From Pascua guehoae (Eukaryota > Basidiomycota > Tremellomycetes > Trichosporonales > Trichosporonaceae): a stretch of DNA of 64,000 bases. Where the stretch lies: the NCBI GenBank assembly GCA_001600415.1, contig BCJX01000014.1, positions 289,158-353,157 of the forward strand, read 5' to 3'. Every line of letters starts with the position of its first letter. Within the stretch, counting starts at the first letter, position 1. The position numbers and the translations under genes were made by a program. This document shows, one piece after another, positions 35,107-45,987 of this stretch. A model generated the notes under the pieces. It did not search any database and had not been told where the DNA came from. It saw nothing but the letters and a program-made list of their open reading frames with translations.

Positions 35107-38033
35107 TCTACTTTTTGCCTGCCATCCATGCGTCAATCTGTGCCTGTGGCACGCCGTCGAGGCGGTGGATGAGGTAGTCGACCTGGTGTGAGCGTCTAGG
35201 TTGGGGTGCGCGGAATCCTCGAGTGGTCGACATTGGGGCTTCGACCTCAGGTTGGGGGCGCCTTGTTCAAACGCCCACGCCCACGTCCCAACAGCCCAAC
35301 GCAACACGAGCATGCACTCTTCGCTCATCCCCCATCTTCATACTGTCTCCAGCCCAGCGCACTCACCTCGACATCCTTGGTCAGAGGAATGACCCAATCG
35401 CGGTAGAGCCCAACGACATGTTCAATGTCAATCTTGCCGCGGCTCCCCTCTGCGTCAGGGACGGCGACAATGTGCCCATCGGCGTCCATTTCACAGCCGT
35501 ACACGCGCGCCTTGTTGGCGAGGCGCACCAGCAGGCGCGCCTCGACCTCGGGCTTGGTGATGAGCGCCTCGAGCGCAGACTTGTTTGGTGGGGAAGCGAG
35601 AATGTGCGGGATAAAGTCGGCGGGCGCAGAGCGGAACTTTGATTCAGAGACAAACATGCCTGTGTGTTAGCGGGGGGGGGGAGAGGCGGGGTAAACGAAA
35701 TGCAGTGGTCATCGGTGTGTAGTGCAAGGAAGAGTAAAACGCGGGGGGGGGAGGAGATGAGACGGGCGCCAAGCAGTTGTGATGGACTGGGAACAGACTC
35801 GCAAGCACAAGGCAGCCTGTGTACAATGGGGGCAGAGTGATCCTGCCGTTGGCGCGCAAGCGATACTCGTGCCCCAGTGTCAGAGATGGAGCTCAACGAC
35901 TTTCAATAGGAGGCAAGTGCACAGAGGGCCCACTCCCCCTTGTGAAAAGTTGACACACTGTTGAAGTGTGTGTGCATGACAAGAGGCGCTTCACATCCCA
36001 CTCTGTGTTCTCTGTTGTCCGCAGATTTATGTTTACTGCGGGCACAGCTCGTACACGCGCTACCCTCCCCTTTCTCCTCTCTCCATTCGAAGTCTCTCCC
36101 CTTCCTATCTCCCCCTCTTCTCTACCCCTTTTTCTCTCTCCTCCTTTTGTCTCCCTTTCCGCACTCCCCTCCGGCTTCTGGATCACCCATCTCCCCGCTA
36201 CTCCTTTCTGCGACACTCCATATGGGCCATCTCCCCCCGCTCCCACTCTACCCCTTCCTCCTTGACAGACCCCCCCCCCTGGCCGCGCAGAGCTCTGACC
36301 TCCGAACTCCTTTCCCTCCCTCTCACAACCCCCCCCCNNNNNNNNNNNNNNNNNNNNNNNNNNNNNNNNNNNNNNNNNNNNNNNNNNNNNNNNNNNNNNN
36401 NNNNNNNNNNNNNNNNNNNNNNNNNNNNNNNNNNNNNNNNNNNNNNNNNNNNNNNNNNNNNNNNNNNNNNNNNNNNNNNNNNNNNNNNNNNNNNNNNNNN
36501 NNNNNNNNNNNNNNNNNNNNNNNNNNNNNNNNNNNNNNNNNNNNNNNNNNNNNNNNNNNNNNNNNNNNNNNNNNNNNNNNNNNNNNNNNNNNNNNNNNNN
36601 NNNNNNNNNNNNNNNNNNNNNNNNNNNNNNNNNNNNNNNNNNNNNNNNNNNNNNNNNNNNNNNNNNNNNNNNNNNNNNNNNNNNNNNNNNNNNNNNNNNN
36701 NNNNNNNNNNNNNNNNNNNNNNNNNNNGGGGAAGTTGGGTAGAGTGACAGGGATAGGGAGAGCGGCGGTTGGGTCTTGAGAGGAAGCCGGTGAGCGAGGT
36801 AGCGGAGTGGGAGGAGCGCGGTGGGGAGGGTCGCGAACGGACGCGGAGACGGGCATCGAGCAGGAACTCCACGTCTCCGCTCACAGTTGAGCTTTGCCAA
36901 AGCCGTCGTTACCGATGCCAGCGTGAAGGTCAGGCGAGAGAGCACGAGCGCAAACGAGCTAGATAAGGTCGGCGGAGAACCACCCGTTGGCTCCGCAGGA
37001 GATCCGCAAGGCTACAGCAGGAGCGCGTCTCGAACTCGAACAGCTGTCCGCGTCTCCAGTCGACGCTTTCGCTGGTAATTTCCCCTATGCGAGCTTTGCC
37101 ATAATGGGCACGGAAGAACACAATGGAATCGTATGCGAGTGCCCACACCCCGCCGCCTACCGGCTCCCGCCTCCTCGGTCGCGTGATGCGGTCCACACCC
37201 AGTCATGCTCCCTGAGAAAGTAGGGGGAGATCTGCAAGCGCAAACGCACCTAGTGTACCGCCGCGCCTTTGCTGTCTGTCAGTTGCGTCCTTTGTCCTTC
37301 CCAGATACGATGCTGAGCTGAAGCTCTGCCTCGGCTTAGGTCCAGTTGGCTGGCTCTCGTTCTGCTGTCCGTCTCCCAACTAGGCTGTCGCGGAGCTCGT
37401 GCTCTACCCCGATTGAGGCCCGCTGAACCGTAGTCGGCCAGCTCTGCTGTCTCGCCGCTGAGCCGTCGCTGAGCGCAGCACTGCTGCGATTGTCCAGCTG
37501 ATAGCTGGCTACCGGAGCCACGGGCTCTGGCTAAGCAGATCCCCTGCCGCACCGTCAAGCCGACATGGCATCTCCGAGGCGTATTCTCGAGCCGGCGAGC
37601 CCATGGACGAGCAATCCATACACTCCTCCTTCCTCCCTATCCGCTCTTCAGCCCTTCGGCTCCCCGGGCAGACTCCTGAGCCCTTGGACGGTCCATGACA
37701 GCTCTACAAACTCCACCAGCCGCCGTCGCCTCGTCTCCCCCCTTCCCCCTCCCCGTTTTCCCTCACGCTCCCTCACGCCTCCTCCGACCCCGACTCCGCC
37801 CCAGCTCCCGTCGCATCTGCCGAGCCCAACTCGACTCACCATGGAACACCTCAGTCTCAAAGAGGAACCAATCAAGCCACGACCCGTCCCATGACGGAAT
37901 GAGGTCCTTGAACGCGCCCGCCTGGTAGATTTTCGGATTGTGCGCAAACTGGGCGCGTTCGATGAGGACTGCGTGTTAGTGAAAGGCAGGGCGAGAAAAA
38001 AAATGGTGCGGTGAGTGGAGGGAAAAGGGGGCG

Positions 38034-38079
<46 letters not shown>

Positions 38080-38605
38080 GTGGGAAGGGAGCGAAGAGAA
38101 AGAGGGGTGGGAGGGGGGTGGGGGAGGGGTTCTCGAGTGACATTCAGCAGACCGGATAGAGAGCGATGGACACTGGAACCTTCCCCCGTCCAAGCTGTCC
38201 GGGGGGTGACGAGCATGGCGCCTCACAACCTGGACGGACTCGAGATCGAGTAGCCTCTGGCTGTTTGGGCCGTGACGCCGACGTGAGGTGGTCCACGCAA
38301 GGGGAGACAGCGTCGTGGCCTTTGCTGCAGCTTTGCTTCACGCTAGTTGCTCTGTATGCACCACTGCCCATCCAGGACACCACGGATGCAGAGCAAGTCG
38401 CCCAGCGTCGCATACCTGCACATCCCCCGCACCCACTGGCCCACTGGCCCATCGCCCCCTCGCCCGCTTCGCGGGCTCGCGGGCGGACTCGGGTGACACC
38501 CGGTGACTCACGAAAGATGATTGTATCCTCGAGGCGAATGAGCTGGCCGCGAATGCTGTCGAGCGAGAGGAGCTGGTCGACGCTCGCGCCCGTCGTCAGG
38601 TTCAT
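35107..38605 (-). CDS. ARO7: Chorismate mutase, middle exons missing around an assembly gap
   Basis: Converts chorismate to prephenate for Phe and Tyr synthesis. The fungal enzyme is all-helical and allosteric. Exon 1 (38605-38512) gives [20 protein letters not shown] and ends IIF. Exon 2 (37968-37840) gives [20 protein letters not shown] and ends [10 protein letters not shown] penultimate exon (35659-35367) begins GMFVSESKF and ends [16 protein letters not shown]. The last (about 35182-35107) gives DYLIHRLDG. Against yeast Aro7 the residues equal to Arg16, Lys168, Glu198, Thr242 and Glu246 are present. About 95 residues between FLFETEVFH and the FVSESKF block, including the Arg157 region (SRRIH), are absent. 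That interval holds 390 N. The gap may hide the exons, or the locus may be broken or misjoined. I can see no matching exon in the sequence on either side of the gap. Confidence 0.8.
36338..36727. other. Assembly gap (390 N)
   Basis: A run of N, entered through a C-run on the left and followed by G-rich sequence on the right. The true length and content are unknown. Confidence 1.
37565..37831 (+). CDS. Possible N-terminus of a Pro/Ser-rich protein, joined to chorismate mutase antisense
   Basis: The ATG at 37565 (context GACATGGCA) opens [20 protein letters not shown] and a Ser/Pro/Thr-rich continuation ([28 protein letters not shown]). This looks like a genuine fungal N-terminus rather than chance. 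From about 37831 the frame runs into the antisense of chorismate mutase exon 2, so no sensible continuation exists. This pattern would arise if an unrelated locus were joined to ARO7 here by misassembly or rearrangement. It may also be only a low-complexity chance frame inside an ARO7 intron. Confidence 0.25.
38036..38078. repeat. 43-nt poly-G run in an ARO7 intron
   Basis: An uninterrupted G homopolymer lies within the first intron of the chorismate mutase gene. Its exact length is doubtful, since such runs are hard to sequence. It lies 1.3 kb from the assembly gap. Confidence 0.95.
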
Positions 38606-39320
38606 CGACGTCACGGTCACGGATTTCACGGGGTAGGTGGTGTGAGGGGGGCGGGGGGCCGCTGGGTGGAGACCGTGTCGGGGTCGGTGGGGAAGTCGGG
38701 GTCGGGGTCGGAGATGGGAGAGGTGGAGGAAGAATGGTAAATGGCGGCGGGTTAGGGACATGGAAAGAGTATTGCCGAGGTGACGGACGGTTTGGGTACG
38801 AGTCAACAATCGCAAGCCCACCGTGCACCCTGGCTCACGCTAGCCGAGGCCAATTCGGACATGCCGCGGTCAGGCCGCTAGCACGTCACCGTGTCCTTGC
38901 AGCGCGTTGTCTCTGTCTGTATGCGCCGCAGTTCTGTACCCGACAAAACCAACGCTGCCGCTCCTGGTCGACCCCACACACTCAATCGCTACAACGATGC
39001 ATGATGCAGTATGTGCAGGCGTTGCCGTATATATACAACTACTCGTCTCCGTCACGAACACGTCTAGCGTAGGCCATGCACATCTCCTCCGTGTCCCCTA
39101 TGCCCGGTTTCAACCATTGCTTCGTGTAATTGCCCAGCGCCCGCGTCTTGGCCAAGCGTGTCAAGCATACCAAACCAAGCACGTCCATTCAAGTGCGTCA
39201 AACCAAGAGCTGTAAGAAGGCAGGCAACATCTGCACAACGACAGGGGCCTTCCACACGCTCACAAGCTGCCCACCCTCACCGCCACTGCGGCTCGGGCGA
39301 CGCGTCCGGCTCGCACTCGC
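38606..39320. other. Intergenic region upstream of ARO7
   Basis: About 715 bp between the 3' end of the large minus-strand gene and the ARO7 start. A TATATATA-containing palindrome (GTATATATAC, about 39027) and a GGGGTCGG-rich stretch (38680-38720) are possible promoter elements. No gene is seen. Confidence 0.4.
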
Positions 39321-42300
39321 CTACCGCCGCTCCGCCGGCGGACCCATGATGCCCACGACCATATCCCGATTCCACTTTTCCGGATTGTTGGCAATCTTGC
39401 CGGCCGGCTTGCGCATGCTACGCATGTGCTCGAGCGACTGCTGCGCCGTGTGCGCCGCCGACGGCACGTGAGGCACTTGGGGCACGCGATCGGCTGTGCG
39501 GTTGTACATGTGGGTGTGGTTGTGGCCGTGGTCGTGGTCGCTGGTGGGCGGACTAAACCTCGGCGAGTGTGCGCGTGCGTGCAGTGGCGCGACTTGAGGT
39601 CGCTGCGAGTGCGAGTGCGAGTATGCGCGCGCATGCTCGTTTTTCGTATGCATCTGCCCGCTCGTCTTGCGCACATGTTCGCTCTTATTGCGGCCGTGCT
39701 GCTGGGCCCGGCGCGCGTCGTCCTTGTCGTGGTGGCGAGAGCTCATCATGCGGCCAAAGCTAAACTTGGACTTTGTCGACGAGCCCGGCTGCTCGACAGC
39801 GGCCGCGTCCGAGCCCGAGCTCCCCTGCCCAGCTGTTGGGGTAATGTTGCGCGAGGACGGCGTGGACGCCGACTTTGGCGCAAGCGACGGAAAGTTCGGC
39901 CGGTCAATCGTGACGGGTACAGGCGGCGGGCGGACGCCGTTTAACGACCCGTATGCACGCGCACGCGCGGCATCGCGCTCCCGCTCGCGAGCCGTATCGC
40001 GCACAACATCGCGCGGTGGCTCGTGCGTCTTGCCCCCTGCCGGCCACGCACCATGAGGACCTCCAGGTAATGTGGGCACGGCGCTCGCACCAGCAGTCTT
40101 GGGCCCGGCAGGTCCAGCGTCGGCGGCATGTGGCACGTGGTCAATATGGGGCAAGCGCGCCATGCCGCCAGACGGCAGCAGCGGGGCGTCGTCAAACCGC
40201 GCTGCAGCCGGTGCAAGCCGAGGCGTGGTATGTGACGAAGCCGGTGACGCACTGTGGCCGGTATGCATCGTGATTGGCGACGCGCCAGACGGCGGCGATG
40301 TGGCAAATGAATTGTACGAGTACGTCGGGAGTGGTGACGGGTTTGCGTAAGCCGACTGCGCCGCGCTAAAGCTCGCCGACGGCGCAGTGGCCGGCGTGTT
40401 GTATGGCATCGACGGCATGCTGGACGGCACTGGCACGTTGGCCACATGCTCCTGCTTTTCGTCAATCCACTCGGTGGCACCACTGTCGTTTGCCGGACGC
40501 GCGCTTTGTGGCCCCGTGCTGGATGACGCCTCTGGCGTGGGACCAAATAACGCGTCAAACAGTGTTGGTGCCGGTTTCGTCGTCGACTGCTTTGGCACTT
40601 GTCCTTGTAACCGCGCGAGCGCATCGTTGATGGCCTGGGGCTGCTGCGTGGCCGCGGTCTGAGAACTTGCCGTAGTCGCCACTTTCGGGTCACTAATGTC
40701 GCGCTTGACAGGCGACGACGTCGTGGCCATATCCGACATGCTGTCCGACGGCGTGATGGCAAACCCGGGAGACTGGGCGCTTACATCAGACACAACATCC
40801 CACCAGCCACCACCGCTGGTGCCGCCGCCAGCCCCGCCGCCAGACGACACTGACGCGGGAGTAGTCACAGTTTCGACGCCCTTCTGCGGCGTGTTGGGGA
40901 ATCCAAGGCCAGTGCCCAAGTCTAACTCGTGGCCGGGGACGTCAAAGTTCAACATGGGAGGTGGCTGGTGTCGGATGGCGCTCGCGCTCGACGCCGACAT
41001 GCCCGGATGGCCTGTAGGCAAAGGTCGTGGTCCGTCGGGCACGGCATCGGCCGAACCCGCGGCGTCAACATCCGGCCGAGCACCCACATGCTGGCTACCA
41101 CTCCCGTGCGAGGCCGACGCCGCCCCCTGCGGTGGAAGAGGCGCAACGCGGCGTGCGAATTCCGAGTCCACCGAGCTCGAGTCGGACAGGACATGCTCCT
41201 CCAACTCGTCGCTCTCCACCGAGCCAAGACGAACCGTTGGAGATGACCCGCGTACCGTCGTAGCAGTGCCAGTATGAGAATCGACAGACTCTGGCGACTT
41301 CTTTTCAATTACTGGTGATGTCATCGGCAGGCTCGCAGAACGCATATGCGAGCGTCCATTCCGTGCCGTCGGTGACATTTGCAGCGTGGGCGGGAGTGGC
41401 ACATGCCGTGAATCAGGCGACGTTGTACTCGCCGTGGACGACTTGGACCGGCGGTGGCCCAGCGACGACCCGCTCACCGTGCGGGACGGGAAGGCACTTG
41501 CCGCGATGGCAGAGTCTGGGAAGACACGGGGGTAGACGACAAGATGCCGTGCGCGCTCAAAGGCGGTTTCGTATGAGCCATCCGGAAACTGGCAATCAGC
41601 ATCACCGCGACCGGCCGGCCAACACACTCACGCGTTTCGAAATCTGGTCGACCAGGCCCTCCAACCACGCGCGCGTCTTTTCCTCGCCGACATGCGCATT
41701 AACACCCTTTTCGCGCTCGCTCTCAAGAAGCTCCTCGATCGCGTCCAGGGCGTCTTCGTCTGGCAAGCGAGGGTTGACGTAGAGCGACGCGGTTGTACTC
41801 GACACTGTCGGCTCGCGGAGCGGCATCGAATCTGGATCTGGCGGCATGGGGAGCATCTCGTAGAACGAGCCGATGACACTGTTGGGGAGCGGAGACGGTC
41901 CGAGGGCAAAGATGCGCCGGCAGAGGAGAAATGTGGGTACCAGGCTGGGTGCATTGGGCGAGGGAAATGTCTTGTGGATCACACACAGAGCATACTCAAT
42001 CTCGCCCAGATCTTTGCTCAACTGTTCGCGTCCAGACTTTGCCCACTTGTTCTTGAGCATGTACTCGCGCTTCTCGCGTGTGAGATATTCAGAGATGAGT
42101 TCGAGAGAGTAGTTTTCCACAGGCGAGGGGTCAGACGGGAGTGGAGCGTGGGACGTCTTGATCGGCGAGCCAACAGGACTCGAATTGACTGGAGAGCCCA
42201 TGTTGGCTGACGTGGCCGACTTTGGCGAGCTCCTTCGAGAGAGAAAGTTTGTTCGCTCGGGGATGGCAGCCATACCCAGCGCCCCACCGCGCATGTATGG

Positions 42301-43347
42301 GATGGCCGCATTGGCACCCGCCATTTCGACATCCCGCACAAACGCACCCAACAGCTTGATGCACGCCGACTTTGATGGAGCAGGGAGGGAGACTGGGTAT
42401 GTCGCACGTGGTGGCAGGTATGTGCGTGCTCGCGCGGATCGGAACGCGGGGCGCAGCGCTGGCCTCCTGGTGAGTGTCTGCGGTCGTCAGTAATCAGACT
42501 CGGCAACAAAATTGTCCCGACAGTTCCGAGCACGCACCAAGCTCTCGACATATTCGAGCTCGCACCCGACCCCAAACCGACCCTCTCCTGCTACTCGGCG
42601 TCGAACGTGCTGCACGAGGGTGCGTTCCGCATCGGCCGGCGCCTGTACCAGGAGCTGCCGAGCGAGCTCTGGGAGCGTAAAGTAGGAGAGGAGCATGCGG
42701 AGGGACAGGACAAGTGCGAGGCCCATTTGGCGATTTTGGTCGAGATCCTCGTCCGGGGTGGGGCTGTCGCGCGGGCGGCCATTGCGGACGAGCACGCCAG
42801 TGCCGCGTAGCCCGTCTTCAATGTCACGCAGCTGAGCGGCAATCTCTTCGAATCCTTCGTTGCCCATCGTGCCCTTGCCGCCTCGGCCTGGTTTCTTCTC
42901 GCGGAGTCGTGCTTCACGGGCTAGCACAAATTCGAGGATAACCTCGCGCGAGCTCTGCACGGACGGCATTGGCTCAGACAGGAGGTGTGCCAGGAGAGCA
43001 GCGGGAGACGCCGACGCAGCATGTCCCCCGCCCGTTGATGGTGTCAAGTCGGTTGATGGAGGCACATTCGTCACGTACTGCGCCTGGACAATGGCAGGTC
43101 CGAGTCGAGGTAACTGCAAGGTTGTCAGCAAAAGGAGGTTGTTGTACAGCCGCAGCCTATCTTGGGACACTTGGCTCAGGACCGCACGTACCCTTGTTTG
43201 AAGGTCGGCGAGTGAGGCTGAGACCTCATACAGGCTGTCACCTTTGGCTCGGCGATGGACAACGTGCTCTTCGAGAATGTCCACCGCTTGCTCGACGTTG
43301 GTCTGCGCGGCCAGCGCAGACATGACATCCTTTGGGATCGGGGCCAT
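39321..43347 (-). CDS. Large Ser/Pro/His-rich protein of unknown function
   Basis: Three exons (43347-42538, 42477-41632 and 41588-39321) give 1307 aa in phase. I do not recognise the family. The first 270 residues are helical and well ordered (NVEQAVDILEEHVVHRRAKG; LRLYNNLLLLTTLQLPRLGP) and may be a helical-bundle interaction domain. Residues about 340-560 form a second ordered region (YLTREKREYMLKNKWAK; ALCVIHKTFPSPNAPS; LLCRRIFALGPSPLPNSVIG). The remainder is long and disordered, with Ser/Pro/Ala-rich and then His-rich tracts (HSPRFSPPTSDHDHGHNHTH). A conserved-looking C-terminus follows (GKIANNPEKWNRDMVVGIMG). No membrane segment or catalytic motif is visible. The C-terminal block and ordered N-terminal halves suggest a scaffold, but that is a guess. 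Confidence 0.78.
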
Positions 43348-45987
43348 GGTGGAAGCGGGGGGGATTGAGGAACAAGAAGTGTGCGAAGCAAGCAGTTGGT
43401 TCAAGCTCCCGGACGGACTTGTCGAGCGGCGAGAAGCTGCCAGCTGCGAGACAAGAACAGCTTCAAGGGTAGCACCAGTGTGCAGCGCACGGTGCGTCTA
43501 GGGTTACCCAGCCGCAAACAGGAGCGGGGACCAGGCGAGGGTCTCGTCTTCTTTTTGGTGTTGCCTGTGCAAGCGAGTCGAGGGTGCAAGACAGGGTCAA
43601 GTGCGGCACCCGAATGTGCACGCGGTCTTGCGAAGCAATAGTGCGTACCAACCAGCCGAGTAGTGAAGCGTGCAAGAAATAGTGGGTGGACGGGGGAGGC
43701 GTCAAGGCGTTGCGAGCATGAGAATCGTGAGGGGGCGATGCGGAGTGGCGAGGGTGGGGTGTGTGAGCCTGCGTGCGTCCAGCGCGTCAAAGAGATTGAT
43801 TTCCAAGCAGATAGCGAGCGAGATGATGATGATGCGATGCAAGATGAAGGATAGATGCGGGCGCGAGCGTCGATGTGCGATGCGAGGGTGTTTTGAGGAA
43901 AAGTGGGGCAATGTGCGATGTGCAACGGGCAAGGTGAAGGTGAGGGTGAGGGTGAGGGTGAGGGTGACGGTGGGTGTGTCGGGTGGGGTACAAGAAGGTG
44001 ATACCGGGCGGGCGGGCCGTTTGGATTGTGGATGGTGACGTTTGGGCGGCCAGGCGGCTGGGCGAGGGGGGGCGAAAATGAAACGAGCAAGAATCAACAG
44101 GCCGAAAAAAAGGAAAAGGGTGCGGCTACCTAGAGCAGACACAACAGGGCAAAGTGTGCAAGCAAAAGCAAGAAGGCAAAGAACCTTGCCCTGTGGCCTT
44201 GTGGATTTGTGTCGTACAGAGACCGGGGTTGTCGCTGTGCGTGTGGTTGTTTGATCCAAGAGGCGCCAGTGATGTACAGAAGTGGAGCAAAGTGAATGAA
44301 TAGATGGATGGCGATGGCGTTTGAGTGACGATCTACCGTACTGTCCTGTCCTGTCCTGTCCTGTCCTGTCCTGTGGGTGCTGAGGCGAGGCTCCAAGAGA
44401 TGCGCACTAGACGAGGACTGGACTGGACTCGCCATTGATTTAGACTGCATCACTCAAACTTGATCTCGGGTCAACACCCACCATTCCTACAGGCCGGCAT
44501 AGGCTGGCACTAAGCATAGAGCTTAGTGTTGTGACCCTGCCTCTTGTCGCCTTTGTTACGCGTTGGTCCAACTGATGATTAAAAAAAGGATGGGCATTTG
44601 TTGTGCGGCACACGCAGGCACACGATTGCCAGAACTGACAGCCTCGGACAGCGTCATTCCTTTTTCGACTCTTGATCTCATCTCGAAACCTCGCCTTTGC
44701 AGCTTTGCATGAGATCGCACTCACGCGACTCACTGTACGACTGCCCTTGCCTCAATTGCCTTGACTGAAGCCTTGGCACAAGCCAAAAGTAGGTCTATGG
44801 CTGGGCAGGCAAAATGCGGCTGCTGCGGTTCTGCGCGCTGCGGTGCATTTGCTGTAGCGCCACAGGCGTCATGATGCCCATTCCATCCCATCCCATCCCA
44901 TCCCCCCGTCGATCCATTCATTGGCTGCCACCCGAGACGTTGCAACGTACGTCTGTCAAAGAAGGACAAAGAAAAAAAAAAGTTGCCCCCGTACATGTCG
45001 GAAACCATAGAGTGCGACACGGGTACACGGGAACGCGGAGCAGCATGTAACCATGTGGTCGTCAACGCACGCAACGTGCACGCAAACATAACACAAACAC
45101 AACACGAGTACTGTAGGACGCGTGCTCATCGAGCAAGCACGCATCATGCAGCATGCAGGCCTGCAGGCACGACCAGCAAAGGGGGGAACTTTTGGTAGCC
45201 AGGCACGTTGCCTGCTTTGCTACTATAAACCTTGTCTCTGCCAGATGGAGAGAAATGACGTATGCGCGCGCGTATGAGCAGCAAAGTTGAGATCAAGAGG
45301 AACAATAATGACAACGTCCTGGTACATACATAAGAGAGTGTGGACCATGCTCCATGTCCCATCGTTCAATGCATCTTCTCTTGAGCCATCCAATCCATCC
45401 ATCCATCCATCCACGGTCATTGAATGGTCCAAGGTGGAGGCAGGGCGCTGGGTGGGTGATGTGAGCCACTCCAGCACCCTGCCAGGTGCTCATCCTATTC
45501 GCTGATTATACCATTATTGTACGCTAGCCACAGCCAGCCAGCCAGCCAGCCATGATGATTCGCGACGCGCGACAAGGCGCCGCGCGCCGCCCGACGCGCC
45601 CGACATCTTTACACGACCCTGCTTTGCTGCTTAGCGGTGTGCAGTGCAGTGCAGTGCATGCTGAACAGTAGTGTCAACAAAAGTCTGCAGGTGTAATGTG
45701 TCTGTGCAGTCTGTGCGCATCCTCCACTCCACTCATCCATCTCGACCACACACCCAGGCCACCCATTCCACGACCACGATCACGATCACCACCACAGCTC
45801 CACCCACTCACAAACATCATAAACACCAAACAATCATCTCATCCTTCCCTCCTTCCCTCGTCCTTCCTTTCCTCCCTTCCTTCTATCCTCTCTCCCCCTT
45901 GCACACTCTACCATCCACCACCCCCTCTCCCCACCGCCCCATCCCCCAGTTCCGTGTACACAGGGCACGGTCCCACGGTGGCCCACG
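43348..45987. other. Divergent intergenic region with several microsatellites
   Basis: About 2.6 kb between two start codons on opposite strands. Simple repeats are GGTGAG (43931-43972), CTGTC (44339-44374), CCATC runs (44880-44900 and 45395-45412), CAGC (45532-45550) and GTGCA (45642-45660). No gene, tRNA or splice-consistent exon chain is seen. Confidence 0.5.
44339..44374. repeat. (CTGTC)n pentanucleotide microsatellite
   Basis: Six to seven perfect head-to-tail copies of CTGTC lie in the divergent intergenic region. Confidence 0.9.
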
